Assembly: GCA_030544165.1 (NCBI GenBank)
Contig: JAUNRP010000120.1
Location: 1 to 6,242, forward strand
Length of the DNA stretch: 6,242 nucleotides
Reading direction: 5' to 3'
Source: a bacterium
Lineage (GTDB): Bacteria; Actinomycetota; Actinomycetes; Actinomycetales; Actinomycetaceae
Below, in pieces: positions 1-6,166 of the stretch; position 1 is the first letter of the stretch, and every line of letters begins with the position of its first letter. Made by a program: the position numbers and the translations under genes. The notes under the pieces were generated by a model. The model made no database searches, had not been told where the DNA came from, and was given only the letters and a program-made list of their open reading frames with translations.

Positions 1-12
1 AGAGTTCCATAC

Positions 13-31
13 AGTGAAACAATGTTTCACT
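13..31. promoter_or_regulatory. Perfect palindrome, probable repressor operator
   Basis: AGTGAAAC and GTTTCACT are exact reverse complements separated by AAT, giving 8-bp arms and a 19-bp palindrome in non-coding, AT-richer DNA. The size and short spacer suit a site for a dimeric helix-turn-helix regulator (IclR, TetR or GntR type); which one cannot be told from the sequence. It lies just downstream of a predicted minus-strand promoter and just before a possible minus-strand ATG at position 10. That placement is typical of a repressor site controlling a gene that leaves the window to the left. As an RNA hairpin it would be A/U-rich and has no U tract, so a terminator is less likely. Confidence 0.55.
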
Positions 32-42
32 AGATAACATGG

Positions 43-72
43 AGGGTATTAGGTCCTATGTGACCCAGTCAA
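43..72 (-). promoter_or_regulatory. Predicted leftward promoter for an off-window gene
   Basis: On the minus strand there is a -35-like TTGACT (72 to 67), an 18-bp spacer and a -10-like TACCCT (48 to 43). This is close to the actinobacterial housekeeping pattern TTGAC-N17/18-TANNNT. An overlapping alternative -10, TAATAC (51 to 46), would have a short 15-bp spacer. Transcription would start near position 35 and run straight into the palindrome at 31-13. The driven gene is outside the window; an ATG at 10-8 is a possible start but has no visible ribosome binding site. Confidence 0.4.
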
Positions 73-155
73 CAGGTCCCAGAAAATTCCACCCATCGTG
101 TGTTATCAGCCGCAGCCTGTTTCAGAGCCCAGCAGTGAGCCCGACGCCCGCCCAC

Positions 156-169
156 TACCCTTGGCCCTG
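156..169 (+). promoter_or_regulatory. Predicted -10 element and leaderless start
   Basis: TACCCT at 156-161 fits the actinobacterial -10 pattern TANNNT and ends exactly 7 nt before the GTG at 169. There is no Shine-Dalgarno upstream of that GTG. In actinobacteria this arrangement commonly marks a leaderless mRNA whose first base is the start codon. No convincing -35 hexamer is seen at 17-18 bp, so the promoter call rests on the -10 and its spacing. Confidence 0.4.
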
Positions 170-909
170 TGAACTCCTTCTGGGACGTGGATGTCCCGTT
201 CATCCCGCTGTTCGGCGTTGACCACCTCCTCTACATCGCGATCATGGCGGTCTGCCTCGCGGCACTCCTCACCAGCCGCCACTGGGTGCGCCGCAATCGC
301 GAGTGGTTCCGGTGGGTGCTCTTCGGCGTCTCCGCCGCGCAGTTCACGGTGCTCTACGCGTGGTACCTCCTCGAGACAGGATTCGACCTCGCCGAGGCGC
401 TCCCCCTCCACATCTCGCGCGCCTCCACCATCCTCGGCATGGCCTTCCTCGCCACCCGGAGCCGGCGCGTCATGGACGTGGCCTTCTACCTGGGCCTCTT
501 CGCCTACCTGACCTTCCTGATGCCCCAGCGGATCTACCCCATCACGCACGTGATCGGCTGGTCCTTCCTGATCAGCCACATCATGACCATCCTGCTGCCG
601 GTGTTCGCGGCGATCGCCTACGGGTGGCGGCCCACCGTGCCCGCGCTCTGGCGCTCGTTCGCCTGGTTCCTGGGCTACTTCGCGCTGGTGCTCGTGGTGA
701 ATCCGCTGGTGGGAGGCAACTACTTCTACCTCCGCGAGCGGCCACTCCTGAAGGGCCTTCCGAGCCCGGCCTACGAGGCGCTCGCCGTGGCGGTCACGCT
801 CCTGCTGTTCTGGATCGGCTACCTGGTGGCGCGTGCCATTGTCCGCGCCGCGGATTCGCGCCACCCCGCCGCCGCGGACTCCGCGCGCCCCGCCGGCGCG
901 GCACACTGA
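169..909 (+). CDS. YwaF/TIGR02206-family integral membrane protein
   Basis: A 246-residue protein with about seven hydrophobic segments (roughly 19-35, 48-67, 77-95, 102-118, 127-150, 163-181, 203-225), hence a polytopic cytoplasmic-membrane protein. Family landmarks are FGVDH (15-19) before helix 1, LPLH (78-81) opening helix 3, a His in helix 5 (SH, 136-137) and GGNYFYLRERP (182-192) before the last helix, which corresponds to the GTNYxYLRxKP signature of the YwaF/TIGR02206 family. The biochemical role of this family is not known to me. The GTG at 169 is chosen because it puts FGVDH near the N-terminus as usual and sits 7 nt after a -10-like TACCCT; no Shine-Dalgarno is present. The C-terminal 20 or so residues (Ala/Pro/Arg-rich) are a hydrophilic tail. 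The stop is 4 nt from the next start, so the two genes are probably co-transcribed and coupled. Confidence 0.85.
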   Translation: MNSFWDVDVPFIPLFGVDHLLYIAIMAVCLAALLTSRHWVRRNREWFRWVLFGVSAAQFTVLYAWYLLETGFDLAEALPLHISRASTILGMAFLATRSRRVMDVAFYLGLFAYLTFLMPQRIYPITHVIGWSFLISHIMTILLPVFAAIAYGWRPTVPALWRSFAWFLGYFALVLVVNPLVGGNYFYLRERPLLKGLPSPAYEALAVAVTLLLFWIGYLVARAIVRAADSRHPAAADSARPAGAAH

Positions 910-913
910 CCCT

Positions 914-1375
914 ATGCGCATCTACCTGCCCGCCACCGTCCGAGACCTCCAGGCCACCTCCATCCACCCCGCCCTCGTCCACACCGTGACCGACGCCCTG
1001 CGCGCCGAACTCGCCGAGGACGATCAGGAGATGCTCGAACTCGTGGCCTTCCTCGCCGCCGCGGACGATTCCGTGGACCTGATCCGTGAGCGCGGGGACG
1101 TCCCCCGGCGCGTGGTCATCTCCGCCGACGTCCCCGAGTCCGCACTCGAACCCGCCCCCGGGGACGCGATCGAGACGGCGCTCACCCTGATCGAGCCCGT
1201 CACCTGGGACCTCGTTGCAGCCGTCCATTCCGACGACGACGACGCCGAGACCGCCGCCGAGGTGGGCGCCGCGGCGGAGGGTGACGAGGAAGCATTCGAG
1301 CGGTTGGGCGATCGGGAGCTGCTCTGGTACGACGTCTCCGAGCTCGAGGCCCTGCGGGTGCAGTTCGGCGAGTAG
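914..1375 (+). CDS. DUF6912 family protein
   Basis: A 153-residue soluble acidic protein of unknown function that matches the actinobacterial DUF6912 family as I remember it. Recognisable blocks are an N-terminal MRIYLPAT (1-8), PRRVVISADVP (64-74), a VAAVH segment followed by an Asp/Glu run (101-112), and a C-terminal LLWYDVSEL (136-144). There is no signal peptide or membrane helix. The open frame extends upstream to 833, but that extension overlaps the previous gene and reads as low-complexity Pro/Arg sequence, so the ATG at 914, which gives the family N-terminus, is preferred. No Shine-Dalgarno precedes it; with only 4 nt after the previous stop, translation probably depends on reinitiation. 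The family is largely actinobacterial, which supports the host assignment. Its pairing with a YwaF-type gene does not by itself suggest a function. Confidence 0.8.
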   Translation: MRIYLPATVRDLQATSIHPALVHTVTDALRAELAEDDQEMLELVAFLAAADDSVDLIRERGDVPRRVVISADVPESALEPAPGDAIETALTLIEPVTWDLVAAVHSDDDDAETAAEVGAAAEGDEEAFERLGDRELLWYDVSELEALRVQFGE

Positions 1376-1396
1376 CCGGGGAGATCGCCCCGCGGC
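1375..1396 (+). terminator. GC-rich hairpin, candidate terminator
   Basis: GCC-GGGG (1375-1381) can pair with CCCC (1388-1391) and GGC (1394-1396), leaving a 6-nt loop and a 2-nt bulge. The hairpin begins on the last base of the DUF6912 stop codon. There is no U tract after it, so it is not a classical intrinsic terminator; U-poor hairpins are often proposed as terminators in high-GC actinobacteria. Its position between one transcription unit and a gene with its own promoter and ribosome binding site favours the role. Confidence 0.35.
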
Positions 1397-1448
1397 TGAG
1401 GCTCGTGATCGCCACCGCTGTGGGCGCGCGCGCCGCCCTGACCTCGCC

Positions 1449-1454
1449 TAACGT
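1449..1454 (+). promoter_or_regulatory. Predicted -10 element for the 158-aa gene
   Basis: TAACGT fits TANNNT and lies in the non-coding gap after the DUF6912 gene. It would start a transcript near 1461 with a leader of about 30 nt carrying the ribosome binding site at 1478-1485. The region where a -35 should be is GC-alternating sequence with no TTGAC-like hexamer, so support is modest. Confidence 0.35.
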
Positions 1455-1477
1455 GGAATGACCAGCACGTTCAGTAC

Positions 1478-1485
1478 GAGAGGAG
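1478..1485 (+). promoter_or_regulatory. Strong Shine-Dalgarno deciding the start at 1491
   Basis: GAGAGGAG lies 5 nt before the ATG at 1491. It settles the start against the in-frame upstream ATG at 1458, which has no such site. It is the clearest ribosome binding site in the window. Confidence 0.75.
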
Positions 1486-1490
1486 CTCCC

Positions 1491-1967
1491 ATGGGCAAGG
1501 CGATCGAGACCTACCTGCAGGACCACCACGCCGGATCGGTGGCCGGGGTGGACGCATTCCGGCGAGTGGCGGAGCACCACGGGGATCCGGAGGTGCGGGC
1601 GGCACTCGAGCGGATGTCGGCGGAGATCGAGGCCGACCAGGAGGCGCTGGTCGAGGTCATGGAGTCCCTCGGCACCCAGCCGGCCGCGCTGAAGGACCTC
1701 CCGGCAAAGATCGGGGAGAAGTTCGCGCGCCTCAAGCTGGTGAACCGCTTCTCGGAGAGGTCCCCCCTCAATGACGTGGAGGACCTCGAACTGCTCGTGA
1801 TGGCCGTGCACGGCAAGTCCCTGGGGTGGAGCCTCCTGCTGGGCGTGGAGGACGAGAGGCTCGATCGCGAGCGGCTTACCGCGCTGCTCCGCCGCGCACG
1901 TGAGCAGGGCGAGGAGCTGGACGCCCTCCGCCACGGCCAGGCAGCGAAGCTGCTCGAGGAGGACTAG
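1491..1967 (+). CDS. Conserved all-helical protein of unknown function
   Basis: A 158-residue, highly charged soluble protein without signal peptide or membrane segments. The sequence pattern predicts about five amphipathic helices (roughly 2-28, 33-60, 64-84, 94-116, 125-156), with a His-rich opening (YLQDHHAGSVAG, 8-19) and a central LKLVNRFSERSPL (81-93). I recognise this style as an actinobacterial hypothetical protein whose N-terminus resembles YLNDHLAGATAG. Its helical make-up and scattered Glu/His residues recall ferritin-like or DUF892-type bundles, but I cannot identify a metal-binding set, so that is only an inference. The start is fixed by GAGAGGAG 5 nt upstream. It is likely monocistronic: its own -10-like element lies upstream and the next gene is convergent. 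Its TAG stop interlocks with that of sbcC in a shared CTAG, leaving no spacer for a terminator. Confidence 0.75.
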   Translation: MGKAIETYLQDHHAGSVAGVDAFRRVAEHHGDPEVRAALERMSAEIEADQEALVEVMESLGTQPAALKDLPAKIGEKFARLKLVNRFSERSPLNDVEDLELLVMAVHGKSLGWSLLLGVEDERLDRERLTALLRRAREQGEELDALRHGQAAKLLEED

Positions 1968-4948
1968 GCCACCACCGTGAGGGTGGAGCCCGCGCCGTCA
2001 GTGCGGTGGTTCACCTGGATCTGCTCGTGGATCTGGTTGCGGAGTTCGGTGACGTGGGAGACGATCCCCACCGCGCGACCGCCGTCCGAGAGCGACTGCA
2101 GCACGCCCATCACGTTCTCCAGCGTGTCCGGATCGAGCGTCCCGAAGCCCTCGTCCACGAACAGGGTGCCGAGCTTGATACCGCCGGTCTCATCGGTGAC
2201 CACGTCCGCGAGGCCGAGTGCGAGGGAGAGCGAGGTGTAGAACGTCTCTCCCCCGGAGAGGGTGTGCGGGGAGCGTACCTTTCCGGTGATGTAGTCCATG
2301 ACCTCGAGTCCGAGGCCCTGGCCGCGTGCCCGTTGGCCGCCCTCCTCGTCCGCGCGGCGCAGCTCGTACCTGCCGTCCGACATGGCGGCGAGGCGAATAT
2401 TGGCGGCCCGCACCACGTCCTCGAAGCGGCGGAGCAAGACATAGGTGGTGAGCCGCATGGAGCGCGAGTTCTCCCCGCGCACCACCTTGGCCATCCGCAC
2501 GAGCGCACGGACACCCTCGGCCGTGGCGGCCTCCTCATCCAGGGCGGAGGTGAACTCCTGCAGGCACCTCTCCGCCTCCTCCACATCACGGCGCGCAGCT
2601 CCCAGGCGCGTGGCGGCGTCATCGGACTGCGTGACGGCCTCCTGCCACTCGGCCCGGCGATCCTCCACCCGGGGCTCCTCCGAGCCCGTGAGCGCGGAGA
2701 TCTCCGCCTCTGCGAGCGTGGCGATCGCCGAGGCCCGCTCGGAGTCCACCTCCTCGAGCGCCCGGCTGAGCTGTTCGAGTTCGGACTGCGGAAGCAGGGC
2801 CTCGCCCGCCTCACCCGAATCGGCGAATCCGGCATCGCGGCTGACCTCCTCGAGCCCGGCTGCCACGGTGGTGTGCTGCTCCCTCGCGCTCCGGGCGTCC
2901 GTGAGGGCCGTGCGAACCGCCTCCACCTGGCTGAGCGCGAGCTCACCTGCCTCCAGCGCCTCAGCGAGGCTCGCGTGTGCGCCCCGTGCCTTCTCCACCG
3001 CGGTCCGTGCCATGTCCAGCTCACCGGTGATACGCGCCGATGAGGACGTGGCCTCCGCGGCCGCCGCACGGGCGGCCTCGATCTTCCCGCCCAGCTCCTT
3101 CTCGCTCTCGGCCAGGGCCGAGAGCTGCGTGGAGAGAGATTCCGCCTGGTCCGCTCGTGCCCGATCCTCGGCCTGCGCCTCGCGGACGCGGGTCAGGGCC
3201 GCCGCAATCGAATCCGCGGTCTCGGTACCGAGTTGGGAGCGGAGCTCATCCGCCTGGGTGGTGAGCCTGCTCAGTTCCGTGAGCGCTGCCGCGAGGGCAT
3301 CGGTGGCCGCCGCGTGCGCGGTGCGCGCCGCCTCCGCGGCGGCCTTGTCCGCCGAACCCTCCGCGCGGGACGCGGGGGAGGGGTGCTCGGTGGAGCCGCA
3401 CACCATGCACGCGGCGCCTCCCACGAGCTCGGCGGCGAGATCACCGGCGATCCCGCCCAGCCAGCTCTCGCGCACCTCCGCCTCGTGCCGCCCGGCCGCC
3501 TCGGCGGCGTCGGAGGCCCTCTCTGCCGCTGTGCGCGCCGCCTCGGTCTCGGCCTCCACCCTCCCGAGGCGGGTGGCGGTGGCTCGCAGTGTCTCGATCC
3601 GCGCCACCTCGCGGTCATGGCCCGCCATGCGTGCCGCGGCGGCTGTGGCCGCCGCGTGCTGGTCCCGCAGGCCATCACGCTCGGCCGGGATGGCGTCGAG
3701 GCGGCCCCGGAATCCCTCCTGTGCGGCGGACTCGCGTTCCACCACGGCGGCGAGCTTCTCCAACTCCGCCTCCTGCGTGGCCACGCGCAGTTCCACCTGG
3801 CGCGCCTCCTGGAGCGCGTCCACGCGGGAGCGCAGCGAGTCCCGCTGCTGGTCCAGCGCCGCCGGCTCGAGTGCGGCCACCTCCTCACCCGCGGCGGCGT
3901 GGGCAGCGGCCACCGCGGCCTCGGCCGCCCGCTCCGCCTCCGCCGTCTCGGCTGCCCTCCGCAGGGTGGAGCGCAGCCCTGCCGCAGCGGTGGCGCGGCG
4001 CAGCCGCTCCCGGTGCTCGGCGATCTCCTCCGCACGCTCCTCCTGCGCAGCGAGCACGGCGTGCGCCGCTTGGCGCCGCCGGAGGAGCCCGGAGAGTTTC
4101 TCCGCCTCCTGGAAGCGGGCATGGGCGGTATCGGCCCGGCCCTTGGCGGCCGCCGCCGCCGCGCCGAGCCGCTCGGCGTCCTCGCGGATGCCCGCCACCA
4201 GTTCGGTCCCGGCCTCGCGTACCCTACCGGTGTCCTCCCAGGTGGCCTCCCCGATCTCCGGCATGCCCTCACGGCCCGCCCACAGTGAGACCAGTGCAGT
4301 GATGGCCTTCCGGCGCACCCCATCCACCGTCCGCTCGGCGCGCACGGATTCAGTGCGCAGGTACTCCTGCGTGTCCTGGTAGATCTGGGTGTTGAAGATG
4401 GTCTGGAGGAGGCGCTGGCGCTCGTCCGGCTTGGTGGTGAGGAATCGGGCGAACTGGCCCTGGGGCAGGACGATGGTCTGGAGGAACTGCTCCTTGCTGA
4501 GGCCCACGAGCCCGCCCACTTCTGCGCCCACCTCGCTCACCTGCGCGGACATGGCCTCTCCCGCATCCTCCACGTCAATCTGGTCCTCGGACGTGAGCCG
4601 GACGAGCCTGGCCTGGGGGTTCACGGTGGTGGTGCCCTCACCGCCACGGAGCTTCTTCCGCTCGTAGGCGGGGGAGCGCCGCACCCGGTACAGCCCGGAT
4701 GCGGTCTCGAAGACGAGTTCGGCGTACGGCTCCACGCCGTCCGCGGCGTGGTCCGAGTGGAGGCGGTCCTTGTCTCCCTCGATGCTGCCGTAGAGCGCGA
4801 AGGTGATCGCATCGATCACGGTGGATTTTCCCGTGCCGGTGGGGCCGCACAGGAGGAACAGCCCGGAGACGGACAGGGAGTCGAAGTCGATCACGTGCTC
4901 ACCCGGGTAGGGCCCGAGCGCACGGAAGGCGAGGCGGCGCACCTTCAT
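1964..4948 (-). CDS. sbcC: SbcC, ATPase subunit of the SbcCD DNA nuclease
   Basis: A 994-residue Rad50/SMC-like ATPase, normal length for actinobacterial SbcC. With SbcD it forms a cytoplasmic complex that trims double-strand ends and cleaves DNA hairpins and protein-blocked ends in an ATP-dependent way. Visible motifs: Walker A GPTGTGKST (35-43), Q-loop region LPQGQF (161-166), zinc hook CMVCG (Cys514, Cys517), ABC signature TLSGGETF (896-903), Walker B TLFVDEGF (928-935) with Glu933, D-loop GTLD (936-939) and H-loop His965. Two Ala/Glu/Arg-rich coiled-coil arms of about 300 residues each (about 200-513 and 518-820) flank the hook, so the antiparallel coil appears intact. The ATG at 4948 is chosen because MKVRRLAFRALGPYPGEH is the family N-terminus; the longer open frame upstream overlaps sbcD and is not family sequence. 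The start overlaps the sbcD stop by one base (TGATG), indicating translational coupling. A GAGGGGGG run (4966-4959) is a possible ribosome binding site. The 3' end converges on the 158-aa gene. Confidence 0.97.
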   Translation of the reverse strand: MKVRRLAFRALGPYPGEHVIDFDSLSVSGLFLLCGPTGTGKSTVIDAITFALYGSIEGDKDRLHSDHAADGVEPYAELVFETASGLYRVRRSPAYERKKLRGGEGTTTVNPQARLVRLTSEDQIDVEDAGEAMSAQVSEVGAEVGGLVGLSKEQFLQTIVLPQGQFARFLTTKPDERQRLLQTIFNTQIYQDTQEYLRTESVRAERTVDGVRRKAITALVSLWAGREGMPEIGEATWEDTGRVREAGTELVAGIREDAERLGAAAAAAKGRADTAHARFQEAEKLSGLLRRRQAAHAVLAAQEERAEEIAEHRERLRRATAAAGLRSTLRRAAETAEAERAAEAAVAAAHAAAGEEVAALEPAALDQQRDSLRSRVDALQEARQVELRVATQEAELEKLAAVVERESAAQEGFRGRLDAIPAERDGLRDQHAAATAAAARMAGHDREVARIETLRATATRLGRVEAETEAARTAAERASDAAEAAGRHEAEVRESWLGGIAGDLAAELVGGAACMVCGSTEHPSPASRAEGSADKAAAEAARTAHAAATDALAAALTELSRLTTQADELRSQLGTETADSIAAALTRVREAQAEDRARADQAESLSTQLSALAESEKELGGKIEAARAAAAEATSSSARITGELDMARTAVEKARGAHASLAEALEAGELALSQVEAVRTALTDARSAREQHTTVAAGLEEVSRDAGFADSGEAGEALLPQSELEQLSRALEEVDSERASAIATLAEAEISALTGSEEPRVEDRRAEWQEAVTQSDDAATRLGAARRDVEEAERCLQEFTSALDEEAATAEGVRALVRMAKVVRGENSRSMRLTTYVLLRRFEDVVRAANIRLAAMSDGRYELRRADEEGGQRARGQGLGLEVMDYITGKVRSPHTLSGGETFYTSLSLALGLADVVTDETGGIKLGTLFVDEGFGTLDPDTLENVMGVLQSLSDGGRAVGIVSHVTELRNQIHEQIQVNHRTDGAGSTLTVVA

Positions 4949-6114
4949 CAGGCCACCACCCCCCTCGCCGACTCGTACGCATCCCGCAGAACCGTCACCT
5001 CGTCCGGACTCGGCACCGTGCCGGTGGCCTCCTCCACGAACGATTCGAGCACCTCGTACGGATCCACCCCCTCGGTCTGCACGCCGCGCACCTCCTCGAG
5101 CGCCTGGCCGGGCACGTGCAGGGTGACGATCGCGTGCGGAAAATGCTCCAGGAGCAGCTCCCGCATACCCTCCGGCCGGTGGGTGTCCGTCACCACGGCC
5201 TTCACCCACGCGTCCGCCGCGCCCTCGTGCTTCCCGGAGAGCAGGTCCTCCAGGGGCCCCGTGATCTCCACGAGCCGCCGCACCACCGGCGCCTCCACCA
5301 CCTGCACCTGGGGCGCAGAATCCGGCGCCAACTCCACGATCACCGAGGACTTCGTGTGGTTCCTCTCGGAGAACGAGAACGCCACCGGGGACCCGGAATA
5401 GCGCGCCGCCACGCCACCCGTCACCGCCTGTGGCCCGTGCAGGTGCCCGAGTGCCAGGTAGTCCAGCTCCGCCCCGAACAGACCCACCGGAACGTCTCCG
5501 ATCCCGCCCACTCGCAGGTCCCGCTCGGAATCGGAGGGCTCGCCTCCACGGACGAACGCGTGCGCCATCCCCACCGCAGGAATACGGACGGAAGGCGAGC
5601 TCCGCCGTCGGGAGAGGTCAGCCTCCACCCGGCGCACCGCCGCCCCCAGGACCCCCTGGTGCGAGCGCTCGGGCACGTCCGCCCCGTCCGCGAGGCGGTG
5701 GCGGGTGAGGTCCGGGTCCAGGTAGGGGAGCGCGTAGACGATCGCGCCCACGTCTCCGGCGCGATCGGGCAGCTCCACGGCCTCGCCCACGCGCGCGGCG
5801 TCGGAGCAGATGGCGAGCTCCGGGCGCAGCAGCCCGGCCCCGAAGCCCAGGCGCGTGGCCGAATCGTGGTTCCCGGAGGTCAGGACCACGCGGGTGAGCG
5901 AGCACAGCCGCCCGAGCGCATCCGAGAGCAGCTCCACCGACTCCAGCGGCGGGATCGCACGATCGTAGATGTCCCCGGAGACGAGCACCGCATCGAGGGA
6001 CTCGGAACGCACCAGCTCCACCAGGTGGTCGAAGTACGCCTCGTGCGCGTGGGCGAGCGAGATGCCGTGGAGGTTCCGGCCCACGTGCCAGTCGGAGGTG
6101 TGAAGGATCCGCAT
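4948..6114 (-). CDS. sbcD: SbcD, nuclease subunit of the SbcCD complex
   Basis: A 388-residue Mre11-like calcineurin-type phosphoesterase, the Mn-dependent exo/endonuclease partner of SbcC. The metal-binding motifs are all present in order: DWH (Asp8, His10), SGDIYD (Asp48), GNHD (Asn82, His83, Asp84), GMAH (His185) and GHLH (His224, His226). The capping and SbcC-binding C-terminal part follows from about residue 275. The start at 6114 gives the family N-terminus MRILHTSDWHVG; ten extra in-frame residues from 6144 would read through the promoter and are unlikely. No Shine-Dalgarno precedes the ATG, but a -10 element ends exactly 7 nt before it, so the mRNA is probably leaderless. The stop overlaps the sbcC start, forming a two-gene operon. 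The promoter matches the PafBC DNA-damage motif, which fits a repair nuclease. Confidence 0.97.
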   Translation of the reverse strand: MRILHTSDWHVGRNLHGISLAHAHEAYFDHLVELVRSESLDAVLVSGDIYDRAIPPLESVELLSDALGRLCSLTRVVLTSGNHDSATRLGFGAGLLRPELAICSDAARVGEAVELPDRAGDVGAIVYALPYLDPDLTRHRLADGADVPERSHQGVLGAAVRRVEADLSRRRSSPSVRIPAVGMAHAFVRGGEPSDSERDLRVGGIGDVPVGLFGAELDYLALGHLHGPQAVTGGVAARYSGSPVAFSFSERNHTKSSVIVELAPDSAPQVQVVEAPVVRRLVEITGPLEDLLSGKHEGAADAWVKAVVTDTHRPEGMRELLLEHFPHAIVTLHVPGQALEEVRGVQTEGVDPYEVLESFVEEATGTVPSPDEVTVLRDAYESARGVVA

Positions 6115-6121
6115 GTGAGTC

Positions 6122-6143
6122 ACGCTATCCACTCGCACTGACA
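6122..6143 (-). promoter_or_regulatory. PafBC-type DNA-damage promoter of sbcDC
   Basis: On the minus strand TGTCAGTG (6143-6136) is followed by exactly 8 nt and then TAGCGT (6127-6122). This matches the RecA-independent DNA-damage promoter (RecA-NDp) described in mycobacteria and assigned to the WYL-domain activator PafBC, with consensus tTGTCRgtg-N8-TAnnnT; only the weakly conserved first T differs (G here). The -10 ends 7 nt before the sbcD ATG, placing the predicted transcription start on the A of the start codon. No LexA/SOS-box inverted repeat is seen. The sequence match is direct; damage induction and PafBC control are inferred. Confidence 0.7.
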
Positions 6144-6166
6144 CGAACGTCTGACCTGCACGGAGA

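Noticed and set aside
39..221. 60-codon plus-strand open frame starting at an ATG in the intergenic region
   Set aside because: No ribosome binding site, no coding bias in the AT-richer part, overlaps the real gene start at 169, and the product has no recognisable feature.
106..921. 271-codon minus-strand open frame opposite the membrane protein
   Set aside because: Glu/Gly/His/Arg-rich shadow composition; the plus-strand protein has clear membrane helices and family signatures.
1971..2010. Inverted repeat ACCACCG/CGGTGGT (1971-1977 and 2004-2010) and a 5-bp hairpin CCACC/GGTGG at 1972-1986 as a terminator for the convergent genes
   Set aside because: It lies within sbcC coding sequence, the long-range repeat has a 26-nt loop, the short hairpin is weak, and no U tract follows on the plus strand. 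Such repeats are easily found by chance at this GC content.
2445..4382. Long 645-codon open frame on the plus strand, antisense to sbcC
   Set aside because: Its translation is monotonous Ser/Ala/Arg and mirrors the codon bias of sbcC; long shadow frames are expected opposite GC-rich coiled-coil genes. sbcC on the other strand has every family motif.
4949..5209. N-terminal extension of SbcC beyond the ATG at 4948
   Set aside because: The extension lies out of frame inside sbcD, is Gly/Arg/Ala-rich, and precedes the family N-terminus that begins at 4948.
5116..6141. 341-codon plus-strand open frame antisense to sbcD
   Set aside because: Low-complexity His/Arg/Pro translation with no recognisable domain; sbcD on the opposite strand is complete with all metal-binding motifs.
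6136..6166. Possible LexA/SOS box upstream of sbcD (a GTTCG half-site at about 6149-6145)
   Set aside because: The partner GAAC half-site at the required 4-nt spacing is missing; the PafBC-type motif explains the region better.
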